NCBI GenBank assembly: GCA_002482545.1
Contig: DLGF01000016.1
Location: 1 to 64,000 of the forward strand
Length of the DNA stretch: 64,000 nt
Source of the DNA: Sporomusaceae bacterium UBA7701
Lineage (GTDB): Bacteria > Bacillota > Negativicutes > Sporomusales > UBA7701
Direction of reading: 5' to 3'
The notes below the pieces were generated by a model. The model did not search any database and was not told the origin of the DNA. It saw only the letters and a program-made list of their open reading frames with translations. The position numbers and the translations under genes are program-made. Shown here piece after piece: positions 43,896-52,110 of the stretch (within the stretch, counting starts at the first letter, position 1; the number at the start of each line of letters is the position of its first letter).

Positions 43896-44717
43896 ATGGA
43901 CATCTTTTGCCGGGATGTTAAACCGTTTGCGCCGCCGACCCTGACGGAAATTCGCTATTGGCTGGCCATCATTAAGGAACACGCTTTGCTGATCCGGCTC
44001 GGGCTGCCGTGCGATCAAACTGAACTCAGCGCCGAGGCCCAACAATATATTGATGTGTTTGCCGATCTCGAAAGGCGCAGCAGCCATCTGGGCGACGACC
44101 GCGAGCTCTTCTGCTTCGCCGGGGTGGCCAGCGTAGCGGCTAAACGAATTTTTGTATTTAAGCGACGGATTCTTCATTGTTTGCTGGAGTGCCGCCTTCC
44201 TGGCAGTTGTCTTTACCCGCTGTTTGTCGATCATCTTTCGCGTGAAGCGATGTATTTTGTAAAGCTGCTCGGTAAATTGCGGTACGGTTACATGAGGTGC
44301 CCGGTAGATGCCATTGTCAGTGAGAATGTCTTCTGGCTTAGGATCATGACGGATCATCTCGCATTTATCCGCGGCATGATTGATCCGTCGGAACGGATAC
44401 TGGGAGAGCAGGCCGCATCGCTCGGTCTGACCTTCGAGCGGCTGACGCTGCGGGCCCGCGACCTGTCGACCATGCTCTGGCATTATCGCCCAACCGATGA
44501 ACTCGTCCGTTTCCAGAGAGAACTCGTCCAGTCAACGACTGAATTGCGGCAATTCCTGATTGCGGCGGAGACGCTGATTAAGCAATGTTCGGCAGTTTCG
44601 ACGATTCACCCGGCTCTGGCCGGTCATTACCGCCGCGAGACCGAACATTTCCTTGTCATCCTGGAGATGATCCGGGAATACCTTTCGTGCGCTCCCTCCA
44701 GCCCGGGGGATGAGTAG
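43896..44717 (+). CDS. DUF2935 domain protein
   Basis: 273-residue, largely alpha-helical soluble protein made of two similar halves, each with a pattern of the type E..YWL.IIKEHALLIR and FWLRIMTDHLAFIRGMI. Paired E/H residues in such helices resemble a four-helix-bundle metal site. DUF2935 proteins occur mainly in spore-forming Firmicutes and their biochemical role is unknown. The ATG follows AAGGGATAAC. It is monocistronic, with its own terminator. Confidence 0.8.
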   Translation: MDIFCRDVKPFAPPTLTEIRYWLAIIKEHALLIRLGLPCDQTELSAEAQQYIDVFADLERRSSHLGDDRELFCFAGVASVAAKRIFVFKRRILHCLLECRLPGSCLYPLFVDHLSREAMYFVKLLGKLRYGYMRCPVDAIVSENVFWLRIMTDHLAFIRGMIDPSERILGEQAASLGLTFERLTLRARDLSTMLWHYRPTDELVRFQRELVQSTTELRQFLIAAETLIKQCSAVSTIHPALAGHYRRETEHFLVILEMIREYLSCAPSSPGDE

Positions 44718-44747
44718 AGGGGAATAATGGAGGCTTCCATAATATAT

Positions 44748-44768
44748 CCGGCGAACGCCGGTTTTTTT
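44748..44768 (+). terminator. Terminator after the DUF2935 gene
   Basis: CCGGC-GAAC-GCCGG followed by seven T. Confidence 0.9.
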
Positions 44769-44859
44769 GTTATCCGGCAGGAGAGCGGGCCGGTTGGCGG
44801 GGAATACTTCGTAGTGTAGCGCAGCGGCTTACTATTTTACGGCGATGGAGGATCAAGAT

Positions 44860-45630
44860 ATGTTGCATAGATTTTCACGGACAGAGATGTTGATCGGTGC
44901 GGAAGCGCTACAGAAACTTGCCCGGAAAAAAGTAGCGGTATTCGGCGTTGGCGGGGTGGGGTCCTTCGCCGCCGAAGGCTTGGCCAGGTCGGGCGTGGGA
45001 CGGCTGGTTCTGGTGGATGACGACGCCATTTGTCTGACCAATCTGAACCGGCAGCTCCATGCGACTACCCGGACGATCGGACGGCCCAAGGTGGAGGTAA
45101 TGCGCGAGCGGATTCTCGATATCAATCCCCAGGCCGAGGTTACGACTTTTCAAACCTTCTATCTCCCGGAAAATGCTGATGAATTGATCGCCGATGATTA
45201 TGATTATATTATTGACGCGGTCGATACGGTGACGGCAAAGATCGATCTCGTCGTCAGGGCCCATGAGCGCGGCATCCCCATCGTCAGCAGCATGGGAGCG
45301 GGCAACAAGCTGGACCCTGCCAAGTTTGAAGTGGCCGATATATTCAGCACGTCGGTTTGCCCGCTGGCCAAGGTCATGCGTTATGAGCTTCGCCGGCGGG
45401 GGATTCCGGGACTGAAAGTCGTCTATTCCAGGGAGGCTCCGATTCCGCCGCCGCCGGTGGCGGAATCGGGGTGCGCAACCGGCTGCGTCTGCCCGGCGGG
45501 GACCACCCGGAAATGCACTACCCGGCGGCAAATTCCCGGCAGCATTGCATTCGTGCCTTCGGTTGCCGGGCTGATCATGGCGGGCGAAGTGGTAAAAGAC
45601 TTAATCGCCGGCGACAATGAAGAAAAGTAA
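44860..45630 (+). CDS. tcdA: tRNA threonylcarbamoyladenosine dehydratase (TcdA/CsdL)
   Basis: 256-residue ThiF/E1-like ATP-dependent enzyme that cyclises t6A37 of tRNA to ct6A. The nucleotide-binding motif GVGGVGSFAAEGLARSGVG is at about residue 28, with DDDAICLTNLNRQ following and the late IPGSIAFVPSVAGLIMAGEVV segment. A cysteine-rich loop (ESGCATGCVCPAG) precedes it and may bind zinc. I choose ATG 44860, with GGAGG eight bases upstream; ATG 44845 contributes the ribosome-binding site itself. Confidence 0.92.
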   Translation: MLHRFSRTEMLIGAEALQKLARKKVAVFGVGGVGSFAAEGLARSGVGRLVLVDDDAICLTNLNRQLHATTRTIGRPKVEVMRERILDINPQAEVTTFQTFYLPENADELIADDYDYIIDAVDTVTAKIDLVVRAHERGIPIVSSMGAGNKLDPAKFEVADIFSTSVCPLAKVMRYELRRRGIPGLKVVYSREAPIPPPPVAESGCATGCVCPAGTTRKCTTRRQIPGSIAFVPSVAGLIMAGEVVKDLIAGDNEEK

Positions 45631-45658
45631 ACGAGCGATCAGCCGGACAATTCTTTGG

Positions 45659-45688
45659 CCCACCTCTTGCAAAAAGGTGGGATTTTTG
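45659..45688 (+). terminator. Terminator after tcdA
   Basis: CCCACCT pairs with AGGTGGG around a nine-base loop, followed by ATTTTTG. Confidence 0.85.
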
Positions 45689-45973
45689 TTGTATAATGTA
45701 ACATTATGATTCTTGATAAGGACAAATGTCTATTTTCAAAATTGTTGATTGCCTGCAATCCTATCGGACTCTTCCATGGATGGTACAGCCGTATTCGCGG
45801 AAAAATGCGAAAGGGTCGGCTGCAGGCCAATATAATAGACGGGAAAAGGTGCTGGTTAGAAAAAAGTCTTATGTATGCAATATATAGGCTCTTGTCCAGC
45901 AGGAATTTACAGTGAATTACAGAAATGTTACTGACATACTGCTAAACCAAATTATCAGGAGGTGCAAAATCGT
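45689..45973. other. Leader region of the peptide-binding lipoprotein gene
   Basis: About 285 bases with a TATAAT box near 45692 and no convincing gene. The 69-codon ORF at 45706 lacks a ribosome-binding site. No known riboswitch pattern was recognised. Confidence 0.35.
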
Positions 45974-47587
45974 ATGAAGTGCAGAAGGATTTGCGCTCTA
46001 TCGCTGGCGCTGATCTTCGCAGCCTCGATGCTGCTGGCTGGCTGCGGCGGCGGAGCCGGCCAAAGCAGCGAAAAGCTTCTCCGCACGGCCAACGGCGCCG
46101 AGCCGGAGACCCTTGATCCCCGGTTAGCCATCGGTACCCCGGAAGGCATTGTTTTAAGACAGATTTTCGAAGGCCTCTGTACGCAAGACAAAAATGGCGA
46201 CCCTGTTCCCGGCCAGGCTGAGAAATGGGAAATCTCGGCCGACGGTTTGACCTACAAATTCTTCCTGCGGCCCGGTCTCAAATGGTCCAACGGCGATCCG
46301 CTGACCGCCAAGGACTTCGAGTTCGCCTGGAAAACGCTCCTGAGCCCGGAATTTGGCAGTAAATATGCCGAGCAGCTTTATTATCTGAAAAACGGCGCGG
46401 CGTACAACAAAGGAACCGCCAAGGCTGACGACGTAGGCGTCAAGGCGATTGACGACAGGACGCTGGAAGTCAAACTGGAGAAACCCACTCCGTATTTTCT
46501 CTTCCTGACCAGCTTCTGGAGTTATTTCCCGGTTCCCCAAAAGGTCGTCGAGGCCAATCCGAAGTGGCATGCCGACGCCAAGACGCTGGTCGGCAACGGT
46601 CCCTTCAAAGCCGTTAACTGGGCCCATACCGATAAGATTGAGCTTGTCAAAAACGAAAATTACTGGAACAAGGGCGTCGTCAAACTCGACAAGATCATGA
46701 TCAGCCTGAGCGAAAACAATAAGACGGTGCTCGACATGTTCGAAAACAAGCAACTCGACACTGCGGAAGTCGTTCCGCCGCTGTCCGAGGTGCCCCGCCT
46801 GCTGAAGGAGGATAAACTCAAGACCGGCCCCTATATCGGGAATTACTATTACTGTATTAACGTGACCAAGCCTCCCTTCGACAATGTGAAGGTGCGGAAG
46901 GCTTTCGCGCTGGCGATCGACCGGAAGGCCATCGTTGAGCAAATTACCAAAGCCGGCGAATTGCCCGCTCTGGCCTGGGCGCCCAACGGGTTTACCGATG
47001 CCAAGCCGGGCGAGGACTTCCGGAAAGTGGGCGGCGACTACTTTAAGGATAACGACATAGCAACCGCCAAGCAGCTGCTGGCCGAGGCCGGCTATCCGGA
47101 CGGCAAGGGGCTGCCGCCGATCACCATTCTCTACAATACGGCCGAATCCCATAAGGTAATTGCCGAGGCCATCCAGGAAATGTGGAAGAAGAACCTGGGG
47201 GTAAACGTCAATATTACCAATCAGGAGTGGAAGGTTTACCTGGCCAGCCGGAGCACCGGCGACTATCAGCTAGCGCGCAGCGCCTGGATCGGCGATTATC
47301 TTGACCCGATGACCTTCATGGATACCCTTACCAGCAAGAACGGCAACAACCATACCCGTTGGGGCAACGCCGAATATGACCGCCTGGTGCAGCAGGTCGC
47401 CCAAATGAGCAGCGATCAGGCTGTGCGCATGAAGGCAATGCATGACGCGGAGAAGATTCTCATGGACGACATGCCGGTCCTACCCATCTACTTCTATGTA
47501 AATCGGTACCTGGAAAGCCCGAACGTAAAAGGCGTCATTCATGACGCTCTCGGCGCCGTTTATTATCGCGAAGCGACAATTGAATAA
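45974..47587 (+). CDS. Oligopeptide ABC transporter substrate-binding lipoprotein (OppA type)
   Basis: 537-residue extracytoplasmic binding protein of SBP family 5. The lipoprotein signal peptide ends in the lipobox LAGC at about residue 23. The mature part opens with the typical ANGAEPETLDPRLAIGTPEG and contains GLTYKFFLRPGLKWSNGDPLTAKDFEFAWK and KVRKAFALAIDRKAIVEQI. The start at ATG 45974 follows AGGAGGTG. No permease or ATPase genes flank it, so it must dock to a transporter encoded elsewhere or serve as a peptide sensor. Confidence 0.94.
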   Translation: MKCRRICALSLALIFAASMLLAGCGGGAGQSSEKLLRTANGAEPETLDPRLAIGTPEGIVLRQIFEGLCTQDKNGDPVPGQAEKWEISADGLTYKFFLRPGLKWSNGDPLTAKDFEFAWKTLLSPEFGSKYAEQLYYLKNGAAYNKGTAKADDVGVKAIDDRTLEVKLEKPTPYFLFLTSFWSYFPVPQKVVEANPKWHADAKTLVGNGPFKAVNWAHTDKIELVKNENYWNKGVVKLDKIMISLSENNKTVLDMFENKQLDTAEVVPPLSEVPRLLKEDKLKTGPYIGNYYYCINVTKPPFDNVKVRKAFALAIDRKAIVEQITKAGELPALAWAPNGFTDAKPGEDFRKVGGDYFKDNDIATAKQLLAEAGYPDGKGLPPITILYNTAESHKVIAEAIQEMWKKNLGVNVNITNQEWKVYLASRSTGDYQLARSAWIGDYLDPMTFMDTLTSKNGNNHTRWGNAEYDRLVQQVAQMSSDQAVRMKAMHDAEKILMDDMPVLPIYFYVNRYLESPNVKGVIHDALGAVYYREATIE

Positions 47588-47604
47588 CGGGTTCCGGCAG
47601 AATG

Positions 47605-47638
47605 CCGCCTCCCGGGCCTTGGCCCGGGAGGCGGTTTC
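47605..47638 (+). terminator. Terminator after the oppA-like gene
   Basis: CCGCCTCCCGGGCC pairs exactly with GGCCCGGGAGGCGG around TT, followed by TTTCT. Confidence 0.85.
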
Positions 47639-47675
47639 TATTAGAAGCCAGGCTCGTACCTTGGCCGAGGACTAT

Positions 47676-47718
47676 AAAAACCCGCTTCTCGCCTTGCGGC
47701 TGAAGCGGGTTTGCTTTT
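47676..47718. terminator. Terminator of the EVE-domain gene (minus), also usable on plus
   Basis: AAACCCGCTTC pairs with GAAGCGGGTTT around a 13-base loop. A T-run (TTTTTA) follows on the minus strand. Confidence 0.8.
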
Positions 47719-47740
47719 CCAAACCACCCTGAGGGGCGGT

Positions 47741-48181
47741 TTACTGCGGGGGCGACGCGGGCTGCTGCCCGGGCGTCTGTCCGGCCAGGGAGTGTATCAA
47801 TGTCCAAAGGGTCTCCGGCACCGGCATGACGGACAGGCGGGATTGCCGCACCAACTGCCAGTCGGAAAGGGCCGGATTGGCCTTTATCTCTTTCAGGGAA
47901 ACCGTTCGGGGAAGCCGATAGCGGGCCGCCAGATCGACCACCACCAGGCGGCGGTCGGCTTCATCCGGGTCGGGATAGGCTGCGGCCACCACTTCCGCCA
48001 CGCCGACGACGGCTTTTTCCTTGCCGGTATGATAGATGAACACGAAATCACCTGGCTGCATTTTCCGCATATAGCCCAGAGCGACGAAATTACGGACTCC
48101 GTTCCAGCGACCGCGCCCTTCTCCGGCCAGGTCGGCGTAGCCGTATTCCCCCGGTTCGGTTTTGACCAGCCAATAAGCCAT
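47741..48181 (-). CDS. EVE domain-containing protein
   Basis: 146-residue PUA-like EVE domain, thought to read modified bases in nucleic acids. The signature AYWLVKTEPGEYGYADL opens the protein, then RWNGVRNFVALGYMRKMQPGDFVFIYHTGKEKAVVGVAEV and LVVVDLAARYRLPRTVSLKEIK. I start at the ATG at 48181 preceded by AAGGAGG; the extended reading to 48256 is unlikely. The C-terminal 15 residues are Pro/Gln-rich. Target unknown. Confidence 0.92.
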   Translation of the reverse strand: MAYWLVKTEPGEYGYADLAGEGRGRWNGVRNFVALGYMRKMQPGDFVFIYHTGKEKAVVGVAEVVAAAYPDPDEADRRLVVVDLAARYRLPRTVSLKEIKANPALSDWQLVRQSRLSVMPVPETLWTLIHSLAGQTPGQQPASPPQ

Positions 48182-48413
48182 GCTATAGCCTCCTTGGGTG
48201 AGAATTTTGACACTTGGGCGAAGAGCAGTTTTTCCAAACGATGATAGTATTCTCACTGAACGGTTGGAGGTTCCTCTTTATTGCAAAGATTTTTCGGGAA
48301 CTTATCAGGCCATAACATTCCTGTATAGGCCGTAATGCCGGTCGTCCGTAGGAAGACCCGGCAATGTTTGCTACAATAGGAAGTGAAAGCTGTAACGCGG
48401 AGGAATGGTGCTA

Positions 48414-49388
48414 ATGGACGATGCCTTACGGTGGGTGATTGCCGGTCCGTTCATGTATATGGCGATCCTGGTGTTCGTAATCAGGACGCTCTATAAGGTG
48501 CTGACCATCGTCCGGCTGCCCCGGCATCTGCGGTGGGACCTCTATCCGATCGCCCATGACGGCCCGGACGGATCGCCCTACCAGAAAGCAGAGTTCTGGA
48601 GTTTTACACGGCCCTATTCGCGGGTGCATGAAGTGGCGAAAATGACCCAGGAGATCCTGCTCCTCAAAAGGACTTTTATGCATAACCGCAGAGTCTGGGC
48701 CTTTTCGTTTCCCATGCATAGCGGTTTTTATCTCATAGGCGGCTGGCTGGCGCTGCTGCTTCTTGGGGCAGGGGCTGAACTGACGACTGGGATTAAAATA
48801 TCTCCAGCATCGACGCTGTTCTGGGCGAAAGTTGTCAATGCCGTCACCGTCGCGGCGGGCGCCGGCGGTCTCGGGCTCGGCCTTTACGGAACCGCCGGGC
48901 TGCTCTGGCTGCGATTGACCGACGAGAACCTGAAGGATTTTACCGCCCCGGTTACCCTGGTTAATCTCTATTTGCTGCTGGCTCTGTTTGGGGTGGGCTT
49001 TGCCGCATTTGTATCTTCCGACCCGTCCTTCGGGCTGGCCCGGGGCTATGTCGGCTCTTTGCTGCTCCTGCGCCCGTCCGGCGGCTTGCCGCTCCTTATG
49101 GTTACCGAACTTCTCCTGTTCGGGGTCTTTCTTATCTATTTGCCGTTTAGCCGGATGCTGCATTTTACGGCAAAATACTTTTTTTATCATGCCGTCATGT
49201 GGGACGACGAACCGGTAAAGACCGGCAGTGACCTCGAAAAGGCAATTGGCCGGTATTTGAACTACCGGCTTGAGTGGCCGGCTGACCATATCACGCCAGG
49301 CGGGGCGTGGTTCGAGCAGGCGGCCGCCAATCCCGCCCAGTCTGAACGGGAGGTGAAACAGGGCGATGAAACAAAAGGTCAGACTTAA
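48414..49388 (+). CDS. NarI/HdrE/DsrM-like cytochrome b membrane subunit
   Basis: 324-residue membrane protein with about six helices that carries electrons between menaquinol and a cytoplasmic Fe-S protein. Candidate heme ligands are His in FSFPMHSGFYLIGGW and the two in MLHFTAKYFFYHAVMWDDEP; the latter sequence is characteristic of the DsrM/HmeC/HdrE branch. A long cytoplasmic N-terminal loop holds several His and Arg. The ATG at 48414 has CGGAGGA at ten bases. It overlaps the downstream Fe-S subunit gene by 23 bases. Confidence 0.82.
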   Translation: MDDALRWVIAGPFMYMAILVFVIRTLYKVLTIVRLPRHLRWDLYPIAHDGPDGSPYQKAEFWSFTRPYSRVHEVAKMTQEILLLKRTFMHNRRVWAFSFPMHSGFYLIGGWLALLLLGAGAELTTGIKISPASTLFWAKVVNAVTVAAGAGGLGLGLYGTAGLLWLRLTDENLKDFTAPVTLVNLYLLLALFGVGFAAFVSSDPSFGLARGYVGSLLLLRPSGGLPLLMVTELLLFGVFLIYLPFSRMLHFTAKYFFYHAVMWDDEPVKTGSDLEKAIGRYLNYRLEWPADHITPGGAWFEQAAANPAQSEREVKQGDETKGQT

Positions 49389-50970
49389 GGATATTGCCAG
49401 TCCGGCCGATGTATTGTGCCCGATTGACGCCGCCGACCTGGCGCCAGTTGCCGGCTTGCAGGGGCAACCGGCCGGACCGGTTAGGCCGGAGTGGAAGGAA
49501 CCCTATGATTTCACCCTTGACGGTTTTTCCGCTTTGGGCTTGCCCAAGCCTCGGACTCAATCGGAAGAAACCGCGCTGGTAGAAAAATTCCTCCGGGGGC
49601 TGGAGAGGTTGTTCAGCAAGGAAAACAACTGGACGTTTGTCATGCCTCTCACGCTGAGCACGGAGTATTGCGTTCGCTGCAACACCTGCAATGAAGCCTG
49701 CCCCATTTATACCGAAAGCGGACGGCAGGATATCTACCGGCCGAACTACCGTTCCGAGGTGCTGCGGAAGATTTATAAAAAATATTTCACGCCTGCGGGC
49801 CGGCTTCTCGGGAGTCTAGTCGGTGCGGATGTGGAGCTCAACTGGCATACCATCCATCATCTGGCCGAGCTTTCGTACCGGTGCTCGATCTGCCGGCGGT
49901 GCGCGGCCGCCTGCCCGATTGGCGTTGACAACGGACTGATCACCCGGGAGCTCCGCAAACTCTTCAGCCAGGAATTCGGGATTGCTCCGGAGGGGATGCA
50001 CAGAAGCGGAACCATGAGGCATCTTGCCGCCGGCTCCTCCACAGGGATGAGTCCGGCGGCTTTCCGCGACGCCATCGAGTTTATCGAGACGGACATCGAA
50101 GAACGTATCGGCCGCCGGATAAAAATCCCCGTGGATAAACAGGGGGCGGATATTCTCCTGATCCATAACGCGGGGGAATATGTAGCCTGGCCGGAAAACC
50201 CGGCGGCTTTCGCCATTCTTTTTGACGCCGCCGGCCTGGATTGGACGCTGTCCAGCGAGATTTACGGCTATGAAGGGGTCAACTACGGGGCCTGGTATGA
50301 CGATATCCAATGCGCCCGGATCGCGGTCAGGCAAGTCCGGGCGGCGAAAAAACTCGGAGTGCGGAAAATCGTTGTCGGCGAGTGCGGCCACGCTACGAAA
50401 GCCCTCGTCGAAATCGCCGACCGGGTTTGTATCGGCGAACTGGCCATCCCCCGGGAAAGCTGCCTGCCTATTCTGGAGCAAATCGCCGCCGGCGGCGGCG
50501 TGCGGTTCGATCCGGGCAAAAATAACTTTCCGGTGACTCTCCATGATCCGTGTAATTTGGTGCGGCTTATGGGGATTGTCAATCCGCAGCGCAATATCCT
50601 GCAGCGTATTTTACCTCCCGGCCGGTTGCGGGAGATGCCGGATGCCGGACTCATGAACTACTGCTGCGGCGGCGGCAGCGGGTTTGCGGTAATGAACTCC
50701 TGGAATTTCCCGGAGTGGCGGAATTCGATAGCCTGCCGGCGGAAGGCCGGCCAGGTGCTGGAGGCCTTTGCCGGTTGCCTCGACCCGGCCATCCCGAAGT
50801 ACTACTGCGCTCCCTGCTCCAATTGCAAGGGTGCGGCCCGCGACGCGCTTATGGAGTACTATGGGTTTCGGGCGAAGTACAATATAATCTATGGCGGCTT
50901 GGCCGAACTTATGGTCAACGCCATGGCCGATCTTCCGGGTCCGTTCATTACCTGGGAAGAAGCTTTTTAG
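49366..50970 (+). CDS. HdrD/DsrK-like iron-sulfur reductase subunit
   Basis: 534-residue cytoplasmic protein with two 4Fe-4S ferredoxin motifs (CVRCNTCNEACPIY and CSICRRCAAACPIG) followed by a pair of CCG-type domains. The second domain contains HDPCNLVR and MNYCCGGGSG, then APCSNCKG, giving ligands for a special 4Fe-4S cluster of the heterodisulfide-reductase kind. With the upstream cytochrome b it forms an HdrDE/DsrMK-like complex that would oxidise or reduce a disulfide-type or unknown thiol partner against menaquinone. The true electron partner is unknown. Confidence 0.88.
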   Translation: MKQKVRLKDIASPADVLCPIDAADLAPVAGLQGQPAGPVRPEWKEPYDFTLDGFSALGLPKPRTQSEETALVEKFLRGLERLFSKENNWTFVMPLTLSTEYCVRCNTCNEACPIYTESGRQDIYRPNYRSEVLRKIYKKYFTPAGRLLGSLVGADVELNWHTIHHLAELSYRCSICRRCAAACPIGVDNGLITRELRKLFSQEFGIAPEGMHRSGTMRHLAAGSSTGMSPAAFRDAIEFIETDIEERIGRRIKIPVDKQGADILLIHNAGEYVAWPENPAAFAILFDAAGLDWTLSSEIYGYEGVNYGAWYDDIQCARIAVRQVRAAKKLGVRKIVVGECGHATKALVEIADRVCIGELAIPRESCLPILEQIAAGGGVRFDPGKNNFPVTLHDPCNLVRLMGIVNPQRNILQRILPPGRLREMPDAGLMNYCCGGGSGFAVMNSWNFPEWRNSIACRRKAGQVLEAFAGCLDPAIPKYYCAPCSNCKGAARDALMEYYGFRAKYNIIYGGLAELMVNAMADLPGPFITWEEAF

Positions 50971-50986
50971 CCCGGCCTCCCGGCGC

Positions 50987-51013
50987 CCCTTTTTCCAGGG
51001 GCTTTCCTTTTGC
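50987..51013 (+). terminator. Hairpin after the HdrD-like gene
   Basis: GCCCCT pairs with AGGGGC around TTTTCC, followed by TTTCCTTTTG; moderate terminator. Confidence 0.6.
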
Positions 51014-51077
51014 TTCCTCAAATGTTTTCATATATAATAGGCTATACAATACAAGTATTCTGGAGGCGGATAAAAAT

Positions 51078-51971
51078 ATGGCTCATTCCATGGCAAGCCT
51101 GTGGCGGCGTCATGCAAAACGTTACATAACTACAGGATTGGGCGGAATTATCTGCGGAGTCAGCATCAATGCCTTTCTGGTGCCCCATCATATGCTGAGC
51201 GGCGGGCTGAGCGGCATTGGTATTATTCTGTACTTTTTGCTCAACTGGCCGATCGGCCTGGTTGTCGCTGTTTTAAACCTGCCGCTGCTGTATGCGGCTT
51301 ACCGGCTGCTGGACCGATCTTATTTCATCGGGGCGCTTTACGGGATGGTTGTTTTTTCCGCAGCCATCGACGCTACCCGCGGCCTGACCAACATGAATCT
51401 GGTTGACGACACCATGCTGGCGGCCATTTACGGCGGTGTCTTGTCAGGGATAGGCTCCGGATTGGTCTTCCGCGAGAACGGCAGCCTCGGCGGAACGGAC
51501 ATCGTCGCCGCGCTGATGAAGAAATTTTATGCTTTCAATATGAGTTACGTCGGTTTCGCCATCAATTGCGTGCTGATGACGGTGGCGGCCTTTTTGTTCG
51601 GCTTTAAGCCGGCGATGTTCACGCTGCTGTCCATGTATGTGGGGGCCGCGACCATCGACCGGGTTGTTCAGGGCTTCAATACCAAGAAAACGATTATGGT
51701 GATTTCGGCAAAAAGTGATCTGATCGCCGAGGCGATTATCAGCGAGATTGGCCGGGGGGTTACTTTCCTGCAGGGCCAGGGGGCATATACCCATGAAGAC
51801 CGGAGAATTGTCTTCGTTGTCGTTACTCTCACCCAGATTGCCAAGATCAAGCCTATTGTCGACGCGGTGGACCCGCACGCCTTTATGATCGTGCAGGATG
51901 CCGTAGAGGTAATGGGGCGGGGCTTTACGCTGCCGGGGAGCAAACAGCTGCAATTGAATAAGCTGCCTTAA
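51078..51971 (+). CDS. YitT family membrane protein (DUF2179)
   Basis: 297-residue protein with about five N-terminal helices and a C-terminal cytoplasmic DUF2179 domain (VMVISAKSDLIAEAI...RGVTFLQGQGAYTHEDRRIVFVVVT). The motif SGGLSGIGIILYFLLNWPIG is typical of the YitT/YczE-like family, which is widespread in Firmicutes and functionally undefined. ATG at 51078 with GGAGGCGG; the ORF beginning at 50715 overlaps the upstream gene and is spurious. A strong terminator follows. Confidence 0.92.
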   Translation: MAHSMASLWRRHAKRYITTGLGGIICGVSINAFLVPHHMLSGGLSGIGIILYFLLNWPIGLVVAVLNLPLLYAAYRLLDRSYFIGALYGMVVFSAAIDATRGLTNMNLVDDTMLAAIYGGVLSGIGSGLVFRENGSLGGTDIVAALMKKFYAFNMSYVGFAINCVLMTVAAFLFGFKPAMFTLLSMYVGAATIDRVVQGFNTKKTIMVISAKSDLIAEAIISEIGRGVTFLQGQGAYTHEDRRIVFVVVTLTQIAKIKPIVDAVDPHAFMIVQDAVEVMGRGFTLPGSKQLQLNKLP

Positions 51972-51975
51972 TAGG

Positions 51976-52008
51976 CGCGGCCGGCTCTCAGCCGGCCGCG
52001 TTTTCTTT
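51976..52008 (+). terminator. Terminator after the YitT gene
   Basis: CGCGGCCGGCT-CTC-AGCCGGCCGCG followed by TTTTCTTT. Confidence 0.93.
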
Positions 52009-52110
52009 GCCGGCCGGAAAGAATAACTTCGGGGCGGGAGACGGGGCGAATTGGGATAGATTGGCTCCAGGCGGGCACAATAGCACTAAGTACCTTGCCG
52101 GGAGCTCAGT

